A DNA stretch of 48,188 bases from Acidobacteriota bacterium (lineage in GTDB: Bacteria > Acidobacteriota > Vicinamibacteria > Vicinamibacterales > CAVVIG01): the NCBI GenBank assembly GCA_028876655.1, contig JAGWRA010000100.1:1-48188 (forward strand), in the 5' to 3' direction. The translations under genes were made by a program, and so were the position numbers. The notes below the pieces were generated by a model, which made no database searches, had not been told where the DNA came from, and saw only the letters and a program-made list of their open reading frames with translations. Each line of letters opens with the position of its first letter. Position 1 is the stretch's first letter. Shown here piece by piece: positions 1-9,342 of the stretch.

Positions 1-1
1 C

Positions 2-997
2 GGCGGCATCGAGCGGGTGATCGCGGATCTCGCCGACGGCCTCGTGCGGCGCGGCCACGACGTCACGCTGTGGGCGGCGCCCGGGTCCCGCACCTCCGCG
101 CGGCTGTCGGCGTTCGGGCGCGAAGGCGAGTGGACCCGCTGGAGCAACGTGCGGAACACGCTCCTGCTGAGCGCATGGCTCCTCCGGCAACCGCACCGGT
201 TCGATGTCATCCACAACTTCGGCCGGCTGGCGTACCTGCTCGCGGTGTTGCGCGCCGATGTGGCCAAGGTGCAGACCTACATGCGACCGGTGAACCCGCG
301 GAACATGGAGAAGGTCCGCACACTCGGCGGACGGCGGATCCGCTACACGGCGGTCAGCGCCGCGATCCGCGACACCGGACGGCCGGGCGGAGGCCACTGG
401 TCCGTCGTGCCGAATGGCGCCTCGGCGTCGCGCTTCCCGTTCAATGCCGCCGTCGACGCGCGCACCGCCCCGCTGATGTTCCTCGGGCGGCTCGAGCGCT
501 GCAAGGGAGCGCACACGGCCATTGCCGTGGCCCGACGCGCCGGGCGCCGCCTCGTCATCGCCGGCAACCTCTCGCCGCTGCCGCACGAGCGCGCCTACTA
601 CGAGCACGAGGTCGCGCCGCTCGTCGACGGCCATCAGGTCACCTACGTCGGGCCGGTCGACGACCGGGAGAAGGGGGCGCGGCTGCGCGAGGCGGCCGCG
701 CTGCTGCTGCCGGTGGAGTGGGACGAGCCGTTCCCCGTGGTGCTGCCCGAGGCGCTCCTGTCGGGCACGCCGGTCATCGCCTTCCGGCGCGGCGGCATTC
801 CCGAAGGGATCGTCGACGGGCGAACGGGATTCCTCTGCGACACGGCCGAGGAGATGGTGGCGCGCATCGCCGACCTGTCGTCGATCGCCAGGGCGGCCTG
901 CCGCGCCGATGCCGAGCGCCGGTTCACCGACGAAGCGATCGTGTCGGCGTACGAAGCCGTGTACGAGGAACTGATCACGGGAGGCGGCCGTGGCTGA
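2..997 (+). CDS. Family 4 glycosyltransferase, 5'-truncated by window edge
   Basis: The reading frame is open from base 2 and starts inside the typical GT4 N-terminal GGIERV motif, so the true start lies before the window. The GTG at 17 is internal. The 331 visible residues form a GT-B fold protein. They include MFLGRLERCKGAHTAI at the start of the C-terminal nucleotide-sugar domain and an E-x7-E signature (EPFPVVLPE) near visible residue 241, followed by GTPVIAFRRGGIPEGI. By family it transfers a sugar from an NDP-sugar to a growing lipid-linked glycan at the cytoplasmic face of the membrane. Donor and acceptor cannot be read from sequence. It overlaps the radical SAM gene by 8 bases, so the two are probably translationally coupled in the polysaccharide operon. 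Confidence 0.9.
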   Translation, partial: GGIERVIADLADGLVRRGHDVTLWAAPGSRTSARLSAFGREGEWTRWSNVRNTLLLSAWLLRQPHRFDVIHNFGRLAYLLAVLRADVAKVQTYMRPVNPRNMEKVRTLGGRRIRYTAVSAAIRDTGRPGGGHWSVVPNGASASRFPFNAAVDARTAPLMFLGRLERCKGAHTAIAVARRAGRRLVIAGNLSPLPHERAYYEHEVAPLVDGHQVTYVGPVDDREKGARLREAAALLLPVEWDEPFPVVLPEALLSGTPVIAFRRGGIPEGIVDGRTGFLCDTAEEMVARIADLSSIARAACRADAERRFTDEAIVSAYEAVYEELITGGGRG

Positions 998-2009
998 CGT
1001 GGCGGCGGCAGGGAAGCGCGCGACCGCGGCGCCGGCTCGCCGCACGCTGACGCACGTCCGGAAGGCGCTGGCCTTCGCCGGCCGCTACGTCCGTGGCTGG
1101 TTCGAGCCCGGCCGGTTCATCCCGCACGAGCCGCCGAAGCTCTCGATCGAGACGACGAACATCTGCAACGCGAACTGCGTCTTCTGTGCGAACCGTGTGA
1201 TGACGCGGCGGAAGCAGCCGCTCGACCTGGACGACTTCCGCAAGGCCGTCGACGAGTTCGCCGCGATGGGCGGCGTCGACCTCGACTTCAACGCCACGAT
1301 TGGCGATCCGCTGCTCGACCCGAAGCTGCTCGAGCGGGCGCGCTACGTGCGCCGCTACCCGCAGTTCGCGACCCTCGGGTTCGTCACGACGCTGCAGTGG
1401 CTCCACCGGTTCGACCTGGACGAGTTCTTCGCGGCGGGATTCACGTGGCTCTCCGTCTCGACGACGCTGTCGGGCCGCGAGATGTACAAGGCCTTCTTCC
1501 AGGTCGACAAGTACGACCAGATGCTGGCGAACCTCGTCGCGCTGCTCGAGGAGAACAACCGGCGCGGCCGTCCTCTGAACATCGAGATCGCCGTCAAGCC
1601 GACCGACGAACCGCTGGAACGCGTGCTGGCGCACCCGGACTTCCAGCGGGTGAATGCCCTGACGCCGCAGGACCTCGAGGAAACCGTCCGCCGGCAGGGC
1701 TTCTACGTGGACGACTGGCTCGGGGCCGTCACGTTGCCGCCGTACCTGAAGAAGCGGCCGCTGTATCCCCGCGCGTTCCGGCCCTGCCAGCTGCTGTACG
1801 CCGGACTGATGGTCTACTCGAACGGCAAGGTCGGCGCCTGCTCGTGCCGCGACTTCGAGGCCAGCAGCGACCTGATCCTCGGCCACGTCGGCGAGCAGTC
1901 ACTCGCGACGCTCTGGACCGGCGAGCGCCTGGCCGCCCTGCGCGAGGACTGGCGGCGCCGGAATCACGTGCCGGACATCTGCCGGTCGTGCCGGCACTAC
2001 CTGTACTAG
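990..2009 (+). CDS. Radical SAM protein with SPASM-like C-terminus
   Basis: The 339-residue protein starts at GTG 990, overlapping the upstream glycosyltransferase. A canonical C-x3-C-x2-C cluster (CNANCVFC, Cys59/63/66) follows the KLSIETTNICNA strand and should bind the 4Fe-4S cluster that cleaves SAM. The C-terminus carries further cysteines (FRPC, GACSCRD, CRSC) and the LGHVGEQSLATLW pattern typical of SPASM/twitch domains that hold auxiliary Fe-S clusters. SPASM enzymes modify peptides, proteins, sugars or cofactors. Its position between glycosyltransferase genes suggests a glycan-related or glycan-linked amino acid substrate, but this is inference. No precursor peptide is seen next to it. 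The lasso-type precursor lies about 19 kb downstream. Confidence 0.88.
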   Translation: MADVAAAGKRATAAPARRTLTHVRKALAFAGRYVRGWFEPGRFIPHEPPKLSIETTNICNANCVFCANRVMTRRKQPLDLDDFRKAVDEFAAMGGVDLDFNATIGDPLLDPKLLERARYVRRYPQFATLGFVTTLQWLHRFDLDEFFAAGFTWLSVSTTLSGREMYKAFFQVDKYDQMLANLVALLEENNRRGRPLNIEIAVKPTDEPLERVLAHPDFQRVNALTPQDLEETVRRQGFYVDDWLGAVTLPPYLKKRPLYPRAFRPCQLLYAGLMVYSNGKVGACSCRDFEASSDLILGHVGEQSLATLWTGERLAALREDWRRRNHVPDICRSCRHYLY

Positions 2010-2023
2010 GGACCCGATCGTTC

Positions 2024-3352
2024 ATGCCCGCGCGCGTGCTCATGGTCAGCCCGCACTTCCCGCCGGACAGCAGCGCCGGCGCGCACCGCGTGCGGCTGCT
2101 CGCGCCGCATCTGCCGGCCTTCGGCTGGGAGCCGACCGTCGTCTCGATCGATCCGCGGGACTACGAGGGGCGGGTCGACACCGGGCTGGAGCGACTCGTG
2201 CCACCGGAACTGCGCGTGATCCGGTGCCGGGCCTGGTCGCCGTCGTGGACGAGGCCGCTCGGATTCGGCGACCTCGGGCTGCGCGGGTGGACCGCCCTTA
2301 GCCGGACGTGCCGGCACCTCCTGGCCCGCGAGCCGTTCGACGCCCTCTTCATCACGATCTATCCCGTCTACCCGGCGCTGCTGGGGCCGCGGCTGAAGCG
2401 GCGGTTCCACGTGCCGTTCATCCTGGATTACCAGGACCCGTGGGTGGGGGCCTGGGGGCTGACAGTCGGCGGTGGCGCCGGCGGCCGGGTCGACCTGAAG
2501 AGCCGCGCGAGCCGGGCGCTCGGTGCATGGCTCGAGCCCGCGGTGCTGCGTGCGGCCGATGCGATCACGGCCGTGTCGCAGGGGACGTGCGACGACCTGG
2601 CGCGGCGCGTGCCTGAGATCGCCCGGATTCCACAGGCGGTGCTGCCACTCGGCTGGGAGCGCGGCGACTTCGACGTGCTGCGCACGCACCCGGAGCCGAA
2701 CCCGTTCTTCGATCCGGCCGATGGGCAGCGTCACCTGTGCTACGTCGGCACACTGCTGCCGGAAGGCGTGGAAACCGTGCGGGCCCTCCTGCGCGCCGTC
2801 CGGACCCTGCGCGAGCGCGATCCCCTGGCCGCCGCCGGCGTGCACCTCTGGTTCATCGGGACGAGCAATCAGTCGCGGCCCGGAGAGCGCCTGCGTGTCG
2901 TGCCGATGGCGGAAGCCGAAGGAGTGGGGGCGCAGGTGCACGAGATCCCCGGGCGGATTCCGTACCTGCAGGCCCTGCGGGTCCTGTCGGACGCCACCGG
3001 CATTCTGCTGCTCGGGAGCACCGAGCCGCATTACACGGCCAGCAAGATCTTTCCCGCGCTGCTCGCCGGCCGGCCCATTCTGGCGCTCTTCCATCGAGAG
3101 AGCAGTGTCGTTGACATCCTGCAGCGAGCGGGGCGCGCCCCGCTCGTGCAGGTCGTGACCTACGGCGGCGCTGAGGGGCCGCTCGACCGGCAGGCCGCGA
3201 TCGTCGAGGCGCTCGCCACACTGCTGCAGCGGCCCGGCCGCGAGGTGGCGGCCATCGACCTGTCGGCCATCGACGGGGTGTCGGCCCGCGCCGGCGCGCG
3301 ACGGCTGGCGGCGCTGCTCGATGAAGTGCGTGGCGCCAGGCGTGCGGCATGA
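2024..3352 (+). CDS. Glycosyltransferase, GT4-like
   Basis: The chosen start is ATG 2024, 14 bases after the radical SAM stop; an in-frame extension upstream is only a shadow of that gene. The 442-residue product opens with MPARVLMVSPHFPPDSSAGAHR, the glycine-containing donor/acceptor loop of GT4 proteins. It contains PFILDYQDPWVGAWG and ADAITAVSQGTCDDL, typical of the interdomain region, and LCYVGTLLPEGVETV at the start of the second Rossmann domain. The usual E-x7-E is replaced by a looser TEPHYTASKIFPALLAGRP segment, as in the WsbD/WbuB-like GT4 branch. It probably adds one sugar of the repeat unit. The ATGA overlap with the next gene suggests coupling. Confidence 0.87.
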   Translation: MPARVLMVSPHFPPDSSAGAHRVRLLAPHLPAFGWEPTVVSIDPRDYEGRVDTGLERLVPPELRVIRCRAWSPSWTRPLGFGDLGLRGWTALSRTCRHLLAREPFDALFITIYPVYPALLGPRLKRRFHVPFILDYQDPWVGAWGLTVGGGAGGRVDLKSRASRALGAWLEPAVLRAADAITAVSQGTCDDLARRVPEIARIPQAVLPLGWERGDFDVLRTHPEPNPFFDPADGQRHLCYVGTLLPEGVETVRALLRAVRTLRERDPLAAAGVHLWFIGTSNQSRPGERLRVVPMAEAEGVGAQVHEIPGRIPYLQALRVLSDATGILLLGSTEPHYTASKIFPALLAGRPILALFHRESSVVDILQRAGRAPLVQVVTYGGAEGPLDRQAAIVEALATLLQRPGREVAAIDLSAIDGVSARAGARRLAALLDEVRGARRAA

Positions 3353-4077
3353 AGGGCCGATCGCTGCTCGCTCGGGCCGTGCGGGTGCCGCTGCGGTGGC
3401 TGCCGGCGACTGCGGTCGTGCGGGCGCCGGCGGGGCCGCTGCGTGGGCTGCGGTGGATGCCGGCGTCGATGGCGCACGGCGCCTGGCTCGGGCGGGTGGA
3501 ACCGGACCAGCTCCGCGAGTGTCTCCGGCGCCTGCGGCCCGGCGACGTCCTGTGGGACATCGGCGCCAACGTCGGGCTGTACACCCTCCCGGCAGCGCGG
3601 CGTGTCGGTGCTGCGGGTCACGTCTACGCCTTCGAGCCGATCCCACGGAACCTGGAGTACCTGCAGCGTCACGTGGAACTGAACCGGGTGGACAACGTCA
3701 CGGTCGTGGCGGCCGCCGTGGGCGATCGCGAGGGCACCGTCCGCATGGCTCCGGGTGACTTCCCGGCGGAGTACCACGTCGACGAAGCGGGACAGATCGT
3801 CGTGGAGGCGATCGCGCTCGACGACTGGTGCGCCCGATCGGGCGCGCGGCTGCCGCAGGTGATGAAGATCGACGTCGAAGGGGCCGAGGACGCCGTGCTG
3901 CGCGGCGGGCGCGAGACGCTCGCGCGCGCGCGCCCTCTGGTCTGCCTGTCGCTGCACGGTGACCGGCAGCGCGAGGCGTGCCGAGCGGTGTTGAGCGGCC
4001 TGGGCTACGACGTCGTGTCGCTGCAGCCCGGGCGGGCGGTGGACGTGGCGAGCGACGTGCTGGCGGTGCCCCGATGA
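3349..4077 (+). CDS. FkbM-family SAM-dependent methyltransferase
   Basis: This 242-residue protein starts at an ATGA overlap with the upstream glycosyltransferase. The SAM-binding motif VLWDIGANVGLYTLPAAR lies at about residues 65-82, with the acidic-loop strand VYAFEPIPRNLEYLQRH after it. MKIDVEGAEDAVLRGG is the hallmark of FkbM methyltransferases. Family members O-methylate sugars, polyketides or glycan residues. In this operon, methylation of a hydroxyl on the exopolysaccharide repeat is the natural reading. The exact position modified cannot be predicted. The stop overlaps the start of the giant glycosyltransferase gene by four bases. Confidence 0.88.
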   Translation: MKGRSLLARAVRVPLRWLPATAVVRAPAGPLRGLRWMPASMAHGAWLGRVEPDQLRECLRRLRPGDVLWDIGANVGLYTLPAARRVGAAGHVYAFEPIPRNLEYLQRHVELNRVDNVTVVAAAVGDREGTVRMAPGDFPAEYHVDEAGQIVVEAIALDDWCARSGARLPQVMKIDVEGAEDAVLRGGRETLARARPLVCLSLHGDRQREACRAVLSGLGYDVVSLQPGRAVDVASDVLAVPR

Positions 4078-7000
4078 GTGCGCCGGAGGTGGCCGCGATT
4101 CGCGAGGCCGATCGGGACCGGACGTTGGCGCCCGCCGCCCCGGTACGTCCCGTGCGGCTGACCGTCGTGCTGACGCATCCGATCCAGTACTACACGCCCT
4201 GGTTCCGCCACATCGCGAGCACCGCGCCGGCGATCGATCTCACGGTGCTGTACGCGACCGCGCCGACGCCGGAGCAGCAGGGCGCCGGTTTCGGACAGCC
4301 GTTCACGTGGGACACGCCCTTGCTGGACGGCTACGCGCACCGGATCGTCCGGCCGGCGCAGGCAGGCGATCGTGTCGACACGGGTCACTTCTGGGGGCTC
4401 GACGTCGGCGAGATCGATCGGGCGATCCGTGACGCCCGGCCGGAGGTGCTGCTGTTGCCCGGCTGGCACTCGGCGACCTTCGTGCGGGCCTGGCGCACGG
4501 CGCGCCAGCTCGGGATTCCCGTGCTGTACCGCGGCGACACGCACCTGCAGGCGGGACCGGCGGGCTGGCGCCGCGCGCCGTGGATCGCCCGCACGCGGCG
4601 GATGCTCCGGCAGTTCGACGGATGGCTGAGCGTCGGCAGCCGTGCCGAGGCGTTCCTCCGCTTCGTCGACGTGCCGTTCGACCGCCTCTTCCGCGCTCCC
4701 CATGCGGTCGACAACACGTTCTTTGCCGCCGGCGCCGCCGCCTGGCAGGAGCCCGGCCGCCGTGCGGCCCTCCGCCGCGACTGGGGCTTCGACGAGGAGA
4801 CCTTCGTCCTGCTCTTTGCCGGCAAGTTCGAGGAGAAGAAGCGGCCGCTCGACGTCATCCGCGCCGCGGGCCGGATGTCCGGCTCGGTCGCGGTCCTGAT
4901 GGCCGGCGCCGGCCCCCTGGAGGAAGCCTGCCGGCGCGAAGCCTCGGCGCTTGGCGTGCGGGTGACGTGGGCCGGCTTCCTGAACCAGTCGGAGATCGTC
5001 CGCGCGTACGCGGCCGCCGACTGCCTCGTCCTGCCGAGCGACTGGGGCGAGACGTGGGGGCTGGTGGTGAACGAGGCGATGGCCACCGGGTTGCCGTGCG
5101 TGGTGAGCGATCGCGTCGGCTGCGCGCCTGATCTGATTGAGCCGGACGTCACCGGCGGTACCTTCGCATTCGCCGATGTCGGGGATCTGGCCGCTCAGCT
5201 CGATCGCGTCCGGCAGCTGGTGGTGGGTGGACGCGACTTCGGCCCGGCCTGTCGCGAGCGGGTCGGCCGGTCGGACGTCGAGGCCGCCACCGCCGGTCTC
5301 CTGGCCGCCTGTCAGGCCGTGACGGCGCCGGGGCGCGCGCCGGTGGCGCAGGTGCCGCGGGTCCTGGCCTGCTGCGGATCCATGGTCGTCGTGTACGGGC
5401 TCGAGCGGATGACGTTCGAGGTGTTGTCGGTGCTGCGCGAGCGGGACGCTGCGGTTCACTGCATCGTCAACAGCTGGGAGAACCACCGGATCGTCGCCGA
5501 GGCCGCGAGGATCGGTGCCAGCTGGTCGGTCGGCGCGTACCGGGCGCCCCTGCGGCGACGCAGCCGGAACCCGATCCACTGGATCCGTGGCGCGGTCGAC
5601 GTGCTGCGGACGAGCGGCGGGCTGGTCCGCGACGTCCGGCAGTTCCGCCCGACGGGCATTCTGCTGGCCGATCCGGAAGCGGTCGCCCGGAACTGGCCGG
5701 GGCTGCTGGTCTGCCGCCTGCTCGGGTATCCGCGCGTCATGAGCGTGCAGAACGCGCCGGAGCGCACCCCGTTCTACCGCTGGCTGTGGCGCGGGCTCTT
5801 CGGATCGGTGATCGACGTGTTCGTCGCGAGCTCCCGCTTCGTCGAGTCGGGTCTGCGCGGTCACGGCATTCCCGCCCGCAAGGTCCGCCTCGTGTACAAC
5901 ACCGTGCCGACGCGGCGCGCGGGCGCACGCGCCGAGGCCCGCGCGCGCGATCCACGGAAGGTCCTGTACGTCGGACAGGTGATCCCCGAGAAGGGGGTCG
6001 ATCTGCTGCTCGATGCGGTCGGCCTGCTCCGGCGGCAGGGCGTCGACGTGGACCTCGACCTCGTCGGCGCCATGGACGGCTGGATGCCCAAGAGCTACGA
6101 GGGCTTCCGCGAGCGCCTGCGTGAACGCGCCAGGCAGCCCGACCTGGCCGGGCACGTCCATTTCCTCGGCTCTCGCGAGGACGTGCCTGCCCTGATGGCC
6201 GGTGCCGCCGTGCACTGCTGCCCGTCGCGTCCGGAGATGCGTGAGGGGCTGGTGCTGGTGGTGCTGGAGGCGAAGGCGGCGGCGACGCCGTCCGTGGTGT
6301 TCGATGTGGGCCCCATGCGGGAGCAGGTCACGCACGGCGAAGACGGATGGGTCTGCCGGGACCTGAGCGTGGAGGGGCTGGCCGAGGGGCTGCGCGCGTT
6401 CCTGGTGGATCCGGAGCGGGCCCGTCGGGCCGGCGCGGCGGCGCTGGCCTCCTCGGCCCGGTTCGACCGCGAGCGGTTTGCCGGGGGCTGGCGCGCCGTG
6501 CTGGACGGCCATCGGCCCTCCCCGGCGTCGCCGGATGCGACGCGCGCCGTCGATCCGCCGTTGGAGGCGTTGGCCGCCGGGCCCGCGGTGATCGAGCCGC
6601 CGCCGCTACCCACCGGGCCTGCGCGGCGGGTGCTGGCGTGTTGCGGATCGATGGTCACCATCTTCGGTCTCGAACGGATGACGTTCGAAGTCCTGTCCGT
6701 GCTGCGCGAGCGGGGCGCCGCGGTCCACTGCATCGTGAACGGCTGGGAACACGATCGCATCGTGGCACAGGCCGAGCGCATCGGCGCGAGCTGGTCGGTC
6801 GGGTCCTACCGTGTGAGTCCCCGGCGCACCTGGAATCCGGTGTTCTGGGCGGGAGCCATCCTGGACATCTCGCGCACGAGCACGGGTCTGCTCCGGGACG
6901 CGCGGCGGTTCCGGCCGGATGTCATCCTCCTCCCGGATCTCGTGACGGCCCTGCGCAACTGGCCCGCGCTGGCGGGGCTGCGCGTCTTTCGCATTCAGAC

Positions 7001-7826
7001 CGTGCTGCGGCTGCCCAACGCGGCCGTGCCCAGCACGTTCTACCGCCGCCTCTGGCGGTTCGTGGTCAGCCCCGTCATCGATCAATTCGTCTGCAATTCC
7101 CGCTACGCCGAGGAGTCGTTGCGCAAGCACGGCATCCCGGCAGGCAAGATCACCCGGATCTACAACACCGTGCCGACCCGCGCGACACCGCCGTCCGCGA
7201 CGGCTGTCGCGCGCGATCCGGACAAGGTGATCTATGTGGGGCAGATCATCCCCGAGAAGGGAGTCGATCTGCTGCTGGACGCGGTGGGCCTGCTCCGGAG
7301 GCGGGGCCTCGACGTGCGCCTCGACGTCGTCGGCCAGATGGACGGCTGGGCGGCGCCGGGCTACGGGGCGTTTCGCGAACGCCTCCGCGCGCGGGCCTCG
7401 CAGCCCGATCTGGACGGGCACGTCCGCTTCCTCGGCATCCGTGAAGACGTGCCGGCGCTGATGGCCGCTGCCGCGGTGCACTGCTGCCCCTCGCGACCGG
7501 AGATGCGCGAAGGGCTGGTGTTGACGGTGCTCGAAGCGAAGGCGGCCGCGACGCCGTCCGTGGTGTTCGATGTGGGGCCACTGCGCGAGCAGGTGACCCA
7601 CGAGGTCGATGGCTGGTTGTGCCCGCAGGTGAGCGCGGAGGCACTCGCCGAGGGGTTGGGGGCCTTCATCGAACATCCTGCCGCGGCACGGGCCGCGGGC
7701 GAACGGGCCCGGGCCTCCCTGGCGGCGTTCAGCCGGGAACGGTTTGCCGCGGGCTGGTCGGAGACCTGCGGGGTGAGGACGGGGGGAGCCGAGATGGACC
7801 GCCGTCACAGTCCGGTGACTTCATGA
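4074..7826 (+). CDS. Three-module glycosyltransferase (GT4-GT4-GT4)
   Basis: The 1250-residue protein starts at ATG 4074 (ATGA overlap). It holds three complete GT-B units. Module 1 (about residues 25-420) begins RLTVVLTHPIQYYTPWF and has E-x7-E in ETWGLVVNEAMATG. Module 2 (about 427-820) begins RVLACCGSMVVVYGLERM and has EGLVLVVLE. Module 3 (about 849-1240) begins RVLACCGSMVTIFGLERM and has EGLVLTVLE. Modules 2 and 3 are close tandem duplicates, also visible in the DNA, whereas module 1 is only distantly related. All three retain the nucleotide-sugar-binding glutamates, so each may be active. The protein may add three sugars in sequence or act processively. Single-module GT4 proteins are usually 350-420 residues. 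No frameshift or linker stop was seen, so this is one long fusion. Loops rich in Pro/Ala (about 825-845) link modules 2 and 3. Confidence 0.9.
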   Translation: MSAPEVAAIREADRDRTLAPAAPVRPVRLTVVLTHPIQYYTPWFRHIASTAPAIDLTVLYATAPTPEQQGAGFGQPFTWDTPLLDGYAHRIVRPAQAGDRVDTGHFWGLDVGEIDRAIRDARPEVLLLPGWHSATFVRAWRTARQLGIPVLYRGDTHLQAGPAGWRRAPWIARTRRMLRQFDGWLSVGSRAEAFLRFVDVPFDRLFRAPHAVDNTFFAAGAAAWQEPGRRAALRRDWGFDEETFVLLFAGKFEEKKRPLDVIRAAGRMSGSVAVLMAGAGPLEEACRREASALGVRVTWAGFLNQSEIVRAYAAADCLVLPSDWGETWGLVVNEAMATGLPCVVSDRVGCAPDLIEPDVTGGTFAFADVGDLAAQLDRVRQLVVGGRDFGPACRERVGRSDVEAATAGLLAACQAVTAPGRAPVAQVPRVLACCGSMVVVYGLERMTFEVLSVLRERDAAVHCIVNSWENHRIVAEAARIGASWSVGAYRAPLRRRSRNPIHWIRGAVDVLRTSGGLVRDVRQFRPTGILLADPEAVARNWPGLLVCRLLGYPRVMSVQNAPERTPFYRWLWRGLFGSVIDVFVASSRFVESGLRGHGIPARKVRLVYNTVPTRRAGARAEARARDPRKVLYVGQVIPEKGVDLLLDAVGLLRRQGVDVDLDLVGAMDGWMPKSYEGFRERLRERARQPDLAGHVHFLGSREDVPALMAGAAVHCCPSRPEMREGLVLVVLEAKAAATPSVVFDVGPMREQVTHGEDGWVCRDLSVEGLAEGLRAFLVDPERARRAGAAALASSARFDRERFAGGWRAVLDGHRPSPASPDATRAVDPPLEALAAGPAVIEPPPLPTGPARRVLACCGSMVTIFGLERMTFEVLSVLRERGAAVHCIVNGWEHDRIVAQAERIGASWSVGSYRVSPRRTWNPVFWAGAILDISRTSTGLLRDARRFRPDVILLPDLVTALRNWPALAGLRVFRIQTVLRLPNAAVPSTFYRRLWRFVVSPVIDQFVCNSRYAEESLRKHGIPAGKITRIYNTVPTRATPPSATAVARDPDKVIYVGQIIPEKGVDLLLDAVGLLRRRGLDVRLDVVGQMDGWAAPGYGAFRERLRARASQPDLDGHVRFLGIREDVPALMAAAAVHCCPSRPEMREGLVLTVLEAKAAATPSVVFDVGPLREQVTHEVDGWLCPQVSAEALAEGLGAFIEHPAAARAAGERARASLAAFSRERFAAGWSETCGVRTGGAEMDRRHSPVTS
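5350..7770 (+). repeat. Internal tandem gene duplication, about 1.27 kb period
   Basis: Two direct copies encode glycosyltransferase modules 2 and 3. Marker strings recur with an offset of 1269 near the start (TGCGGATC at 5373 and 6642) and 1266 near the end (TCCGTGGTGT at 6291 and 7557). The copies are therefore collinear, with about one codon of net indel. Many synonymous differences show the duplication is not brand new. Confidence 0.85.
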
Positions 7827-9328
7827 GAAATCCCGCCTTCGACACCGCGCACGCTCCGCTGTGGACGGCGCAGCCCACGGTCGCACGGTCGGCCCTGAAC
7901 GATGTCCTGGTCGTCGCCCTGCTGGCCATGGGCGGCTGGCTCGCGGCGGGCGACTGGCTGGGCGCGCTGGCCGCCGCGGTGCTGTGGATGATCTGGCGGC
8001 TGCTGACCGTCAACGGGGCGCCCCCCGTGCTGTTCTGGGCGATGAGCTTCGAGTGGCTGCAGGTCACCATCGGCATGTTCTACTACGGCCTCACCGGCCG
8101 GGTCCTGCCGACGATCCAGCTGAGCAACTACCGGCCGATGGTGCTCATCGGGCTGATCTGCGTGGCGGCGCTGGCCGTCGGCCTGCGCCTGGGCATTCAG
8201 AGTCATCGCTGGGCCGCGCGGGCGGCCGAGCGGCCGCCCCACGCGCACATCCTGCTGACCTGGCGCTTCCTGCTGACATGGTTCCTGGCGGCCACGGCGC
8301 TGGGCGGCACCTTGCAGCAGTTCGCCGTGCAGTATCCGGCCCTCATCCAGCCGGTGTTCGCGCTGACGTCGCTCCGCCTCGGGCTCCTGTTCCTGATCCT
8401 GCGCCGGCTGATGCGCCCGCGGTTCAGGACCGGTCCGCTGGTGGCGCTGCTGGCCCTCGAAACGGTGCTGGGATTCACGGGGTTCTTCGCCGGCTTCAAG
8501 GAGCCGCTGATGCTCGCTCTCATGGCGCTGTTCGAGCAGTTCGACCGGCGGCGGGCCCGGCACTGGATCGCGGTCGTACTCATCGTGACGGTGGGCATCA
8601 TGGCCGGCGTCGTGTGGCTCGGCGTCAGACGGACCTATCGTGGCGACTACGCGCAGTACACGTCGCGGACCCAGCGTCTCGAGCGCCTCGTCAGCCTCAC
8701 CGCGGTGTGGTGGAACCGGAACGAGAGCGCGCCGCTGGCGACCGTCGATCAGCTCGTCGAGCGGATCTGGGCGGTGTACTATCCGGCGCTGGCCTACGCC
8801 CACGTGCCAGCCGTGGTGCCCCATACCAACGGCGCGCTGCTGGAAGCGGCCGTGCTCCAGGCGATCGAGCCCAGACTCCTGTTCCCGAACAAGCCGGACG
8901 TCCCCTCCGACAGTGAGAAGGTGCGCAAGTACTCCGGCATCTACGTCGCAGGGGCGGAGAGCAACACCAGCATCGCGTTCGGGTACGCCGCTGAATCGTA
9001 CGTCGACTTCGGCACCCCGGTGATGTTCCTGCCCGTGCTGGTCTTCGGCTTCCTGATGGGGATTGCGTTCTCCTGGTTCCAGACGAACATCAGGTACATC
9101 GAACTGGCGACGGCGCTGCTGACCGTCGTCTTCTGGCTGTCGCTGTACCTGTTCGAGAAATCGTGGCCGTTCCTGATCGGCCAGGCCGGCACACGCCTCC
9201 TCTATCTGGGTGCGGCCACGTGGCTGGTCGATCGCTACCTCTACGCCAGGCGCGAAGACCGCGACAGGGCCAGCGCCATGCCGGGCCTGCGGGGACCGAC
9301 CTACCGGTTCCCCGGGTCGGCGTCCTGA
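7823..9328 (+). CDS. Polytopic membrane protein, polysaccharide polymerase-like
   Basis: ATG 7823 overlaps the stop of the giant glycosyltransferase (ATGA), giving 501 residues. About ten hydrophobic segments are visible, for example VVALLAMGGWLAAGDWLGAL, VLIGLICVAALAVGLRLG, WIAVVLIVTVGIMAGVVWLG and a final pair around LLTVVFWLSLYLF. A large hydrophilic loop lies at about residues 275-390 before the last helices. This layout, and its position among glycosyltransferases, resembles Wzy/O-antigen polymerase-like proteins that join repeat units in the periplasm. No specific family signature was recognised, so a flippase-like or other membrane role cannot be excluded. A second, clearer O-antigen-ligase-type protein is encoded at 34163-35617. 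Confidence 0.72.
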   Translation: MRNPAFDTAHAPLWTAQPTVARSALNDVLVVALLAMGGWLAAGDWLGALAAAVLWMIWRLLTVNGAPPVLFWAMSFEWLQVTIGMFYYGLTGRVLPTIQLSNYRPMVLIGLICVAALAVGLRLGIQSHRWAARAAERPPHAHILLTWRFLLTWFLAATALGGTLQQFAVQYPALIQPVFALTSLRLGLLFLILRRLMRPRFRTGPLVALLALETVLGFTGFFAGFKEPLMLALMALFEQFDRRRARHWIAVVLIVTVGIMAGVVWLGVRRTYRGDYAQYTSRTQRLERLVSLTAVWWNRNESAPLATVDQLVERIWAVYYPALAYAHVPAVVPHTNGALLEAAVLQAIEPRLLFPNKPDVPSDSEKVRKYSGIYVAGAESNTSIAFGYAAESYVDFGTPVMFLPVLVFGFLMGIAFSWFQTNIRYIELATALLTVVFWLSLYLFEKSWPFLIGQAGTRLLYLGAATWLVDRYLYARREDRDRASAMPGLRGPTYRFPGSAS

Positions 9329-9342
9329 GCCCCGACCCACGG

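Noticed and set aside
4005-6512. 835-codon minus-strand ORF across the giant glycosyltransferase gene
   Set aside because: Antisense shadow typical of high-GC DNA. The plus strand carries three E-x7-E modules.
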